From contig CBDHFT010000002.1 in assembly GCA_965262775.1 (NCBI GenBank), positions 1-16,887 on the forward strand: DNA of 16,887 nucleotides, in the 5' to 3' direction. Shown in pieces: positions 1-6,761 of this stretch (positions are counted from its first letter, which is position 1; each line of letters opens with the position of its first letter). This DNA is from JASGCL01 sp965262775. Lineage in GTDB: Bacteria; Pseudomonadota; Alphaproteobacteria; JASGCL01. Both the position numbers and the translations under genes were made by a program. Under the pieces are notes generated by a model, which had not been told where the DNA came from, did no database searches, and saw only the letters and a list, made by a program, of their open reading frames with translations.

Positions 1-831
1 TCCACCATTCACCCCAACGACAATTATAGTATTGTGGTGCATGCCCATGCCTATGGTCAGGGGATTGCGAATGATGCGATTGATAACATTAGCCAATTAT
101 TTGTTCTGTCGGTGAATAATATCAATGATAATCCTGTGGTTTGGACGGGCAATGTTGGTCGCAATTTGTCTTTGCGCGAAAATGACACGGCGAATGTTTC
201 GCTGGCGGTTTTTTCGGCGTTTGATTTGGACGGCACACCGATAAGTTATAGCCTGTTGGGGGCGGATGCCAATTATTTCTCCATCACCCATGACGGGGTA
301 TTACAATTTAAATCGTTGTTGGATTATGACAATGGCCATGCCCCCCATTATTCGGTGGTGGTGTTGGCGAGCAGTGGCGGCGATAATATTGGCCAAGGTT
401 TTGCCCTTGATATTTCTGACCGCACCACTATTTCTTACAGCCCGTCGGGGTTGTTTACCAATTTAAAAGACAGCAACGGAAATCACGATTTGGTTAATCT
501 TAAAGGTTTGGTTTATAATAATGGGAATGGCGATATAACGATTAACAACCTAACCGATTTGCAAAATAGTTTTGGTAATGGATACACGGGTGGCACGGGG
601 CGCAACCATTGGTCGTTTGACTATTCGGGCGACGAACCATCTATCAATGGGTATATGGTGTTTGATAAAGACGGACTAGCCCGCACCAGAACCGATAAAA
701 TATTTTTGTATGGTGGTGATGACGCCACCCCCGAACAGCCGCAACATTTTACTTGGCAAGATGATGGTCCGCTGACATATGACAAATTTTTGGAATTGCT
801 GGGCGGCACCAACAACATAGAATTTATTTAA
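1..831 (+). CDS. Cadherin-like repeat surface protein, C-terminal part (5' end outside window)
   Basis: The reading frame is open from base 1, so the true start lies upstream; the GTG at 34 is internal. Residues around VNNINDNPVV match the linker between cadherin-type beta-sandwich repeats. The following stretch has the repeat hallmarks: an acidic FDLDGTPISYSLLG segment, then FSIT-DGVLQFKSLLDYD and a Y-x-V-V-V-L-A strand. About one repeat is visible, then a roughly 120-residue tail rich in Asn, Gly and Asp with no recognised fold, ending TNNIEFI. Such proteins are usually large, calcium-binding and secreted or cell-surface adhesins. No C-terminal anchor or sorting motif is seen here; the tail could be a secretion signal, but that is a guess. 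No terminator is evident before the convergent gene at 845. Confidence 0.7.
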   Translation, partial: STIHPNDNYSIVVHAHAYGQGIANDAIDNISQLFVLSVNNINDNPVVWTGNVGRNLSLRENDTANVSLAVFSAFDLDGTPISYSLLGADANYFSITHDGVLQFKSLLDYDNGHAPHYSVVVLASSGGDNIGQGFALDISDRTTISYSPSGLFTNLKDSNGNHDLVNLKGLVYNNGNGDITINNLTDLQNSFGNGYTGGTGRNHWSFDYSGDEPSINGYMVFDKDGLARTRTDKIFLYGGDDATPEQPQHFTWQDDGPLTYDKFLELLGGTNNIEFI

Positions 832-844
832 TAAATCAATATTG

Positions 845-1264
845 TTATTTTTTTTGCAGGTAAGCAATATGTTCAAAATGGGGCAGGTCTTGCAATTTTT
901 TCCAATGACCACCCCAACGGCATAGCGGATCAAGCGTTACCCAATAATCGCCGAGAATTTTAAAATCGGATATTGGTTCATAAACCCGCCCCCCCGCGTT
1001 GTTAATAAGCACCAAGTCAAAAGCACAGCGGTTGTAATGGGCCGATTTTGCCGCCGCATTGTCGGGCGATATGTTGGTGATTGTTTTTTCGCCCGCCACG
1101 CCGCGTCGACCGCGTTGGTAATATTCGGTGATGGTTTCTAACGATCGGTAAGTTTCGGTGATGGCGTATTTAATATTGCGCGCCATGGCGAAGCCGCGCA
1201 ATGTTGATTCGAATTGTTGCATAAGTGGGGTTAGTTGTTTGATATCATTGATAAGTTTGCTCAT
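845..1264 (-). CDS. M15-family L-Ala-D-Glu/D-Ala-D-Ala peptidase (endolysin-like)
   Basis: This 139-residue protein has the M15 (VanY/CwlK/phage endolysin) zinc-peptidase pattern. SAHYNRCAFDL (about residues 74-84) supplies His76 and Asp83 in the H-x6-D arrangement. WGGHWKKLQDLPHFEH (about 117-131) supplies the third ligand His129 and the catalytic-region Glu131. The family cleaves peptide cross-links or stems in peptidoglycan. No signal peptide or membrane segment is visible, so it is either an endolysin-type enzyme released by a holin, a domesticated phage lysin, or exported by other means. No phage genes flank it in the window. The ATG at 1264 lacks a strong Shine-Dalgarno sequence. The family assignment is firm; the exact bond cleaved and the cellular role are not. 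Confidence 0.8.
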   Translation of the reverse strand: MSKLINDIKQLTPLMQQFESTLRGFAMARNIKYAITETYRSLETITEYYQRGRRGVAGEKTITNISPDNAAAKSAHYNRCAFDLVLINNAGGRVYEPISDFKILGDYWVTLDPLCRWGGHWKKLQDLPHFEHIAYLQKK

Positions 1265-1404
1265 TTTTCTTTGGTCGACGGTTGGAACAGGGGGATAAAA
1301 TTTTAACAGGATGGGCGTAATCTATTAATAATAATACAGCCATGGTTTGTCAAGAACAAAATAAGAATATTTTTTTATGGCGCGAATCGCGGTTTTTAAC
1401 ATTC

Positions 1405-1433
1405 TTGCAATTGGCGAATTCAGGGTTTAGAAT
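1405..1433 (+). promoter_or_regulatory. Putative sigma-70 promoter for the gamma-carbonic-anhydrase-like gene
   Basis: TTGCAA (1405-1410) and TAGAAT (1428-1433) are separated by 17 bp. Transcription would start around 1440, only a few bases before the ATG at 1443, so the mRNA would be nearly leaderless for that start or have a short leader for the ATG at 1455. Confidence 0.4.
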
Positions 1434-1442
1434 AAAAACGGG

Positions 1443-2009
1443 ATGAACAATAACATGACCAAGCCGATTATTCTGCCTTATCAGGGTATCATGCCGACCA
1501 TTCACCCCACGGCGCGTATTGCGGCGGGGGCGGTTATTATTGGTAATGTGATCATCGGCGCGGAATCAAATATTTGGTATGGTTGCGTGTTGCGCGGCGA
1601 CGACGAAGCCATTACCATCGGGGCGCGTTGCAATATCCAAGACGGCACGGTTATTCATATTAATTTGAAATTACCCACGACGATAGGCGACGATGTTTCG
1701 ATAGGGCATATGGCACTCATCCATGCCTGCACCATTCAACCCCACGGGTTTGTGGGAATGAAGGGTGTGGTGTTGGACGGGGCGGTGATTGAAAGCCACG
1801 CCATGTTGGCGGCGGGCGGGTTATTAACCCCGCGCAAAATTATTCCCGCGGGTGAATTATGGGCGGGCGCGCCCGCCAAAAAAATGCGCGATATCAACGA
1901 CAGCGACAAAAAAATGATGGATTGGACGGCACCGCATTATGTCGCCCTCGCTAAAAAAAGCGCGCTTTATACGGGCGAACAGCTAGCCCAAGCCAAAAAC
2001 GAAAGATAG
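1443..2009 (+). CDS. Gamma-class carbonic anhydrase-like hexapeptide-repeat protein
   Basis: This 188-residue protein is a left-handed beta-helix of the gamma-carbonic anhydrase/YrdA family. It opens with the family N-terminus (ILPYQGIMPTIHPTARIA), followed by hexapeptide turns such as AVIIGNVIIGAESNIWYGCVLRGD. Zinc-ligand histidines sit in DGTVIH and IGHMALIHAC, in the order expected for Cam-like proteins, and the C-terminal helix region contains the usual WAGAPAKKMRDI. Members form trimers and bind metal; many bacterial ones have weak or unproven carbonic anhydrase activity, so the physiological reaction is uncertain. The ATG at 1455 (MTKPIILPYQG) matches the usual family start better than the ATG at 1443; neither has a clear Shine-Dalgarno sequence. 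The gene appears monocistronic. Confidence 0.88.
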   Translation: MNNNMTKPIILPYQGIMPTIHPTARIAAGAVIIGNVIIGAESNIWYGCVLRGDDEAITIGARCNIQDGTVIHINLKLPTTIGDDVSIGHMALIHACTIQPHGFVGMKGVVLDGAVIESHAMLAAGGLLTPRKIIPAGELWAGAPAKKMRDINDSDKKMMDWTAPHYVALAKKSALYTGEQLAQAKNER

Positions 2010-2178
2010 GTTTTTTGTCCGCTTTGCCACACTAGCGCAACCTATAGTATAGTGATATAAGAAAAGCCAGGTAGCAGGGGGGCTAGCTGGGGGTAAATTT
2101 ACTCAAGCCCCAATATAAAAGATGTTTTTAGTATCTATATACTATTGATAGAATATGATTATTTGTCATAACTTTTAG

Positions 2179-2207
2179 TTGATTTTTTATTAAAAATGAG
2201 CTATAGT
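2179..2207 (+). promoter_or_regulatory. Sigma-70 promoter of first outer-membrane barrel gene
   Basis: TTGATT (2179-2184), a 17-bp spacer and TATAGT (2202-2207) lie about 30 bp before the ATG at 2237. The same layout, with recognisably similar flanks ending in TTTAGTTAAT, precedes the paralogue at 3172. Confidence 0.65.
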
Positions 2208-2236
2208 AAATTTAGTTAATAGAGAGCAGGACATTC

Positions 2237-2989
2237 ATGAAACACAATTTACAAAAAATAACCCTTATATCGGCCTTGGGCGCGGGTATGTTCATGGCAA
2301 CCACCCCTGCCCAAGCTGCATTCCAATTGAAAATCGACGGCCAGGCAACCCTCGTCCTCGCTTCGCAAGCCCTCAATATGACTTATCCCAATGGCGATGT
2401 GCCGTCATATGTTACTGCGGGCAAAGGATTCGGCGGGGGCTTCACCCTTGGCATGCTTTATGGCCCTACCGCGCAAACCAGTGGGAATTTGGTGGGGCTC
2501 AATATTGGTTTTAATTATATTCAAACAACCTATGCCAAGGATGTAAATTATGTCCCACGTCTTCCAAATGCAACCCTTACCTTTATAGGAACTAATTATT
2601 TGATTCCCATGACCGTTATGCTGGGTTATCAATTTGCCCTGGGGCCTATCACCATTACCCCCACTGGTGAAATTGGTTTGGCTTACAATAAATATAATCA
2701 AACATTAGAAAGCAACCTGCCCCTGGTTCAGGGCATAGATAATATCCCCGCAAAACGCAGCTACAATGGATATTTTACTTTTGCGGCGGGGGCGGGACTC
2801 GCGCTGGGTTATGCCTTCAATGATACTTTTGCCCTTAATGTTACGGGTAAGTGGGGATATGTGGCTGGCAAAAAAAATGTTATCCTGGAATATACCAATG
2901 TTGATGGCAGCACAGGAAGCAGCAACAACAACGAATTCGGCAGTGTGTCTTATATCACCGCTGGTTTGGGCGGAACATTTGCCTTTTAA
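2237..2989 (+). CDS. Outer-membrane beta-barrel protein, tandem paralogue 1
   Basis: This 250-residue protein has a clear Sec signal peptide (MKHNLQKIT, a hydrophobic stretch, then TTPAQA with cleavage before AFQLKIDG). The mature part alternates short amphipathic strands with Gly/Asn/Tyr-rich turns and ends in GLGGTFAF. The terminal Phe is the usual BAM recognition feature of outer-membrane barrels. The size suggests 8-10 strands, perhaps an OmpW/OmpA-like or porin-like barrel or a surface antigen; I cannot assign a substrate. It is a close paralogue of the next gene: the N-terminus, the internal TYAKD/EYAKD and KYNQTLESN/KYDQTLESN segments, and the C-terminus all correspond. AGAGAGCAGG provides a weak ribosome-binding site. 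A promoter and its own terminator make it a single transcription unit. Confidence 0.82.
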   Translation: MKHNLQKITLISALGAGMFMATTPAQAAFQLKIDGQATLVLASQALNMTYPNGDVPSYVTAGKGFGGGFTLGMLYGPTAQTSGNLVGLNIGFNYIQTTYAKDVNYVPRLPNATLTFIGTNYLIPMTVMLGYQFALGPITITPTGEIGLAYNKYNQTLESNLPLVQGIDNIPAKRSYNGYFTFAAGAGLALGYAFNDTFALNVTGKWGYVAGKKNVILEYTNVDGSTGSSNNNEFGSVSYITAGLGGTFAF

Positions 2990-3029
2990 CAAATGAAGAA
3001 AATATAATATTTTCTTTTAAGAAAAATAT

Positions 3030-3070
3030 ATAAGGTGGCGGGAATTTTTTTTCTGCCACCTTATTTTTTT
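3030..3070 (+). terminator. Rho-independent terminator after barrel gene 1
   Basis: ATAAGGTGGC (3030-3039) pairs with GCCACCTTAT (3055-3064), with a T-rich loop and a following T-run to 3070. A small A/T palindrome (GAAAATAT/ATATTTTC, 2998-3014) precedes it. Nearly the same sequence follows the second copy. Confidence 0.85.
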
Positions 3071-3094
3071 GCTATTTTTTGTTATAATTTATAG

Positions 3095-3123
3095 TTGATA
3101 TTTATTTATAAAACGCCTAATAA
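3095..3123 (+). promoter_or_regulatory. Sigma-70 promoter of second outer-membrane barrel gene
   Basis: TTGATA (3095-3100), a 17-bp spacer and TAATAA (3118-3123) are placed like the promoter of copy 1, and the flanks are alignable. This indicates that the promoter was duplicated together with the gene. Confidence 0.6.
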
Positions 3124-3171
3124 ACAATTTAGTTAATAATAAACAATGACATGATGAAAGGAAAAATAATC

Positions 3172-3942
3172 ATGAAACATAACATAAAAAAAATAACCCT
3201 GCTGTCGGCTTTGGGTGCTGCTATGTTGGTGGCAACCACGCCCGCTCAAGCGGCTTTCCAATTAAAGGTTGATGGTCAAGCAACCATTGTGCCAGCGTCG
3301 CAAGCTTTAAATGTTGCGTACCCCGATGGCGGCGCGCCGCCGTTTGTGAATCCTGGCACCGGTGCTGGTGGCGGTTTTACAGTTGGCATGCTCTATGGCC
3401 CCGCGGCCAGTGCGCGTGGTTTGGTGGCGGGTCTGAATGTGGCCTTTAATTATACCCAAGCCGAATATGCGAAAGACGCAAATTTTACTGCAGGCACTCC
3501 ACTTGCTGCACTTGCTCCAGATGCAACCTTGACGGTAACGGGAACAAATTATTTGGTGCCCGTAACCGCCATGCTCGGTTATCAATTTGTTGCGGGTCGT
3601 TTTACCATTATGCCCACTGCCGAAATTGGTTTTGCTTACACCAAATATGACCAAACATTGGAAAGCAACCAACCATCGACACAATCTACTGCCAGCATTG
3701 CTAAAGCACGTAGCTACGATGGCTTCATCGCCTTGGCGGCGGGTGCGGGACTTTCGCTTGGCTATGCCTTTACCGATAAATTCGCACTTAATGTGAATGG
3801 TAAATGGGGTTATGTGGGCGGCAAAAAAGATGTCACCCTGAACTACACCAATGTTGATGGTTCAACGGGAACAAGCCCTGATAAAAACATCGGCAGTGCG
3901 TCCTACGTCACCATTGGCTTGGGAGGAACATTTGCCTTTTAA
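3172..3942 (+). CDS. Outer-membrane beta-barrel protein, tandem paralogue 2
   Basis: This protein is 256 residues from the ATG at 3172. I chose this start because AAAGGA lies 11 bp upstream and the protein then begins MKHNIKKITLLSALG, matching paralogue 1; the in-frame ATG at 3151 would add seven residues before a normal signal peptide. The signal peptide ends TTPAQA before AFQLKVDG. The mature protein is a predicted beta-barrel ending GLGGTFAF. It differs from its twin mainly in extracellular-loop-like stretches: an Ala-rich insertion (TAGTPLAALAPDATL) and the segment after QTLESN. That is the pattern expected for surface-exposed loops diverging while strands are kept. Function is unknown; porin or antigenic surface protein are the main options. 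Confidence 0.82.
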   Translation: MKHNIKKITLLSALGAAMLVATTPAQAAFQLKVDGQATIVPASQALNVAYPDGGAPPFVNPGTGAGGGFTVGMLYGPAASARGLVAGLNVAFNYTQAEYAKDANFTAGTPLAALAPDATLTVTGTNYLVPVTAMLGYQFVAGRFTIMPTAEIGFAYTKYDQTLESNQPSTQSTASIAKARSYDGFIALAAGAGLSLGYAFTDKFALNVNGKWGYVGGKKDVTLNYTNVDGSTGTSPDKNIGSASYVTIGLGGTFAF

Positions 3943-3982
3943 TAAATGAAGAAAATATAATATTTTCTTTCAAGAAAAATAT

Positions 3983-4020
3983 ATAAGGTGGCGGAATTTT
4001 TTCTGCCACCTTATTTTTTT
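3983..4020 (+). terminator. Rho-independent terminator after barrel gene 2
   Basis: ATAAGGTGGC (3983-3992) pairs with GCCACCTTAT (4005-4014), followed by a T-run. It is a near-copy of the terminator at 3030-3070, including the preceding A/T palindrome, with small length changes in the loop. Confidence 0.85.
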
Positions 4021-4085
4021 GTTATTTTGTAATATTTATGGGTGATACAAAATGGATAATAAATATTTTTTCTACTAACACCCCG

Positions 4086-4113
4086 TTGCTTATTTATAAA
4101 AATAGAATATAAT
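4086..4113 (+). promoter_or_regulatory. Sigma-70 promoter for coiled-coil barrel gene
   Basis: TTGCTT (4086-4091), a 16-bp spacer and a perfect TATAAT (4108-4113). This predicts a 5' untranslated leader of roughly 115 nt before the GTG at 4236. Confidence 0.6.
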
Positions 4114-4235
4114 GAAAGCATAGAAAAGGTAGGGAATAGGGAACACTAGTTAGGGAATAATAAAACTAGGGGGAGACACACAAGGACATAAGGGGCTTAA
4201 TAAGAAAAAAGCGGGACAGCCAAGGAGCTACAACC

Positions 4236-5207
4236 GTGAAAAAATACGACATAGTTATCGTGGCCAGCATGCTAAGCGCATTGTTGGCCGTTCAAACCCC
4301 ATCCGCCATTGCTAAAACTGTTGAGGAGGAAAAGCAAGCCGCCGAGCAGGACTCGCAACGTCGTGCGAAAGAAAAAGCGCAAGATGAGAGAAAAGCCGCC
4401 GAACAGGATGTGAAAAAAGCAGAAGAAGAAAGGAAAGAGCTAAAAGACAAACAAGAAAAGTTAACCAAAGATGTAAAACGGGAAAACGAAAGACGTAATA
4501 ACCGCGATAGCAATCTTTTGGCACCAATAATTGGTGGTAAACTTTTTGTCAACGCCACCATCGGCTATAACTACAACTTCGGTGCTGACTGGGTTCGTTC
4601 TGATGGACAACTAACAAAAGCGCCAGGCACCCATACCTACGCTTATGGTGCATCGGTTGGTTACCAACATCTCTCGGGAATTGGTTTGTCGGTCGATTAC
4701 GCAGGCTGGGGCAACAAATGGTCTACCACCACAACCCCACAACAAGGTAATTATCCAGGCAAGACCGATTACCGCGCGCTGTATAACATTGTCAGCTTAA
4801 CCCCCAGCTATAACATCAAGCTTGATGAAAATGGGTATTGGGGTTTAAAATTGGGCGTTGGCCTCGGCGTGAGTGTCTCACGTTTGGAAGCAAACTACCA
4901 AGGTCAAGCTAACACGCAAGACTTCGCCACAGGACCAAGCACTGACCTAAGGCGTTTTACTTGGAAGGCAGCCGACAAAGCCAAAGACAATGTAGGTTTT
5001 GTTATCATCCCACAAGTGTCGTTGAACTATAACAATGGTATCATCCACGCTGACATCAATGCGAAGTACTTCTACGGCGTAAAAGATGTTCGCTATGTGG
5101 GCGGCGCACCAACCCCCGCGGGCGCAGGCGCTGATGTTACGGGCTTTACGCAAAAATCAGGGCAACTGGCACTGTTTGTCGGTGCTGGCGTAGGTCTTAA
5201 CTTCTAA
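4236..5207 (+). CDS. Outer-membrane beta-barrel protein with N-terminal periplasmic coiled coil
   Basis: This 323-residue protein starts at a GTG preceded by AAGGAG (4222-4227) at good spacing. A signal peptide (MKKYDIVIVASMLSALLAVQ, cleavage after PSAIA near residue 26) is followed by a highly charged Glu/Lys/Arg/Gln segment (about residues 27-90). That segment contains AEQD...KAEEERKELKDKQEKL heptad-like repeats and is predicted to be a long helix or coiled coil. From about residue 95 the protein changes to Gly/Tyr/Asn-rich beta-strand sequence (KLFVNATIGYNYNFGADW) and ends FVGAGVGLNF, a typical outer-membrane barrel terminus. The fold suggests a barrel anchored to, or spaced from, the periplasm or peptidoglycan by a helix. 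Some rickettsial-type surface antigens are similar in barrel size, but I cannot assign a family. Substrate or partner is unknown. Confidence 0.75.
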   Translation: MKKYDIVIVASMLSALLAVQTPSAIAKTVEEEKQAAEQDSQRRAKEKAQDERKAAEQDVKKAEEERKELKDKQEKLTKDVKRENERRNNRDSNLLAPIIGGKLFVNATIGYNYNFGADWVRSDGQLTKAPGTHTYAYGASVGYQHLSGIGLSVDYAGWGNKWSTTTTPQQGNYPGKTDYRALYNIVSLTPSYNIKLDENGYWGLKLGVGLGVSVSRLEANYQGQANTQDFATGPSTDLRRFTWKAADKAKDNVGFVIIPQVSLNYNNGIIHADINAKYFYGVKDVRYVGGAPTPAGAGADVTGFTQKSGQLALFVGAGVGLNF

Positions 5208-5222
5208 GATACTACACACAAC

Positions 5223-5272
5223 CCCCGCCAATTTTATCATGATAAAATTGGCGGGGCTGGGACTTATTTTTT
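5223..5272 (+). terminator. Strong palindromic terminator after coiled-coil barrel gene
   Basis: A perfect 34-bp palindrome at 5223-5256 (arms CCCCGCCAATTTTATCA and complement) is followed about ten bases later by a T-run ending at 5272. The separation of stem and T-run is larger than usual, but it lies directly behind a stop codon and before a new transcription unit. Confidence 0.65.
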
Positions 5273-5520
5273 TATTGGCTACATCTCAAGCAACCGCAAT
5301 TGATATTGCGGTTGTTCCGTGCTATAAGGAAATGGGACGGTAAGACGCAAAAAAGTTTTGCTTGGCGCGGTTAGGTAGCGGTAATTTAGGAATGCGAACA
5401 TTGAGATTCCCAAATTCCCCAAGCCTAAACCAAATCAACATGGCGGCATAACATACCGAATAATATCCCCACAATAATTTTTTGATTAATTCATTATTTA
5501 TATATTACAAAGCGGGGAAC
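5273..5520 (+). other. Intergenic region with nested inverted repeats; possible structured RNA or rpoH leader
   Basis: No coding potential is seen. It holds a perfect hairpin CAACCGCAAT-TGAT-ATTGCGGTTG (5291-5314). Further on is a nested structure: AATTTAGGAAT (5383-5393) pairs with ATTCCCAAATT (5406-5416) with one mismatch, inside GGTTAGG (5369-5375) against CCTAAACC (5424-5431, one bulge). GCTTGG (5360-5365) could alternatively pair with CCAAGC (5419-5424). It could be the long 5' leader of the rpoH gene or a separate small RNA. I recognise no known RNA family. Confidence 0.35.
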
Positions 5521-5525
5521 GTAGC

Positions 5526-6755
5526 ATGATAGAAAAAAAAGATTCGCGCCCCAACAATGGAAAAGAGGAAAACAATGAAATGCCGTCAGTGGTGGCGATG
5601 GCTACCGAAACTACCGAAATTAAAACGCCCCATCGGCAAATGGAATCGTTGGTTGATACAAAACCGATGGATGCCAAGAATGGTCGAGGGGAAACGCGGC
5701 CTGGCACGGCGCGCGCAAAAACGGCCACAAAAACCGCGCCGTTAAAAACCACCGCCAAGGTTATCGCGCCAAGCGGTGGCAAAAAAAATAGCAAAATTAA
5801 AAAAATAACTGTCTTGCCCGCTGGCACCCAATCTGGCACCCAGTCTGGCACCATGGGCGCGGGCGGTATTATTTCGGTTGAGGAGGCTGGGCTGTCACGC
5901 TACCTCCAAGAAATAAAAAAATACCCGATGCTTACCGCGGTCGAAGAAAAAGAATTGGCGATGCAATGGATTAGCCATGGCGATCGCGCCGCGGCGCATA
6001 AATTGGTCACCAGCCATTTGCGCTTGGTGGCAAAAATTGCTTTCGGTTATCGCGGTTATGGCTTGCCCGTGTCAGAACTTATTTCCGAAGGCAACATTGG
6101 CCTGATGCAGGCGGTGCGGAAATTCGAACCAGAAAAAGGCTTTCGCTTATCAACCTATGCCATGTGGTGGATAAAGGCTTCGATTCACGATTATATTTTA
6201 CGCAGTTGGTCATTGGTAAAAATGGGCACCACCGCGGCGCAAAAGAAATTATTTTTTAATTTGAATAAGGCTAAGGTAAAATTACAGCAGATGCTGGGTC
6301 GTCCTATCGGCGATTCATTAAACCCCGACCAGGTTAAAACCATCGCCCATAATTTGTTGGTTGATGAAAAAGACGTGGTGCAGATGGAACAACGTATGTC
6401 GGGCGGCGGCGATCAATCGCTCAGCGCGCCGATGAATTCACAAAACAACAGCAACGGCGAAGAAAAGGGCGATTGGCAATCGATGTTGGCCGATGGTCGC
6501 GACACGCCCGATGTATCATTCGAAGAAATGGATTTGGACAAACGGCGTCACAGCACCATCACCGCGGCCCTGGCAAAACTTTCCGAACGCGAACGGGAAA
6601 TTGTTTTAAAACGCCATTTGGGGGAGGAAGTCGAAACCCTAGAAGACCTTTCCAGCAAATATAATGTATCGCGCGAACGAATCCGCCAGATTGAAACCCG
6701 CGCTTTGGAAAAATTAAAAGACTACCTCGCCAAGGACTACCAACAATTATTATAG
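5526..6755 (+). CDS. rpoH: RNA polymerase heat-shock sigma factor RpoH (sigma-32) with long N-terminal extension
   Basis: Residues from about 118 onward are a complete sigma-70-family group 3 factor of the RpoH type. Region 1.2 is at LSRYLQEIKKYPMLTAVEEKEL. Region 2 runs about 155-230, including SEGNIGLMQAVRKFEPEKGFRLSTYAMWWIKASI. The RpoH box is QKKLFFNL (about 239-246). Region 4 is C-terminal, with LSEREREIVLKRHL and the helix-turn-helix VSRERIRQIETRALEKL. It directs RNA polymerase to heat-shock promoters; groESL in this window is an expected target. The odd feature is about 109 extra residues at the N-terminus, rich in Lys, Thr and Ala and of low complexity, ending in a GTQSGTQSGTMG repeat. 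From Met110 (5853) the protein would be 300 residues, the usual family length, but that ATG has no Shine-Dalgarno sequence. GCGGGGA precedes 5526, and the ATG at 5580 has AGAGGA upstream and is another candidate start. Confidence 0.9.
   Translation: MIEKKDSRPNNGKEENNEMPSVVAMATETTEIKTPHRQMESLVDTKPMDAKNGRGETRPGTARAKTATKTAPLKTTAKVIAPSGGKKNSKIKKITVLPAGTQSGTQSGTMGAGGIISVEEAGLSRYLQEIKKYPMLTAVEEKELAMQWISHGDRAAAHKLVTSHLRLVAKIAFGYRGYGLPVSELISEGNIGLMQAVRKFEPEKGFRLSTYAMWWIKASIHDYILRSWSLVKMGTTAAQKKLFFNLNKAKVKLQQMLGRPIGDSLNPDQVKTIAHNLLVDEKDVVQMEQRMSGGGDQSLSAPMNSQNNSNGEEKGDWQSMLADGRDTPDVSFEEMDLDKRRHSTITAALAKLSEREREIVLKRHLGEEVETLEDLSSKYNVSRERIRQIETRALEKLKDYLAKDYQQLL
5821..5856 (+). repeat. Three tandem 12-bp units inside the RpoH N-terminal extension
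   Basis: CTGGCACCCAAT (5821), CTGGCACCCAGT (5833) and CTGGCACCATGG (5845) are consecutive 12-bp units encoding GTQS-GTQS-GTMG. They end exactly where the conserved RpoH part begins. Confidence 0.8.
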
Positions 6756-6761
6756 ATGCTG

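Noticed and set aside
4292..4561. A long Ser/Phe-rich antisense frame opposite the coiled-coil segment.
   Set aside because: It is the mirror of the Glu/Lys/Arg-rich coding strand; composition alone keeps it open.
5273..5520. Tested mentally for 6S RNA, SRP RNA, tmRNA or RNase P RNA.
   Set aside because: None of the conserved core sequences of these RNAs is visible; left as an unassigned structured region.
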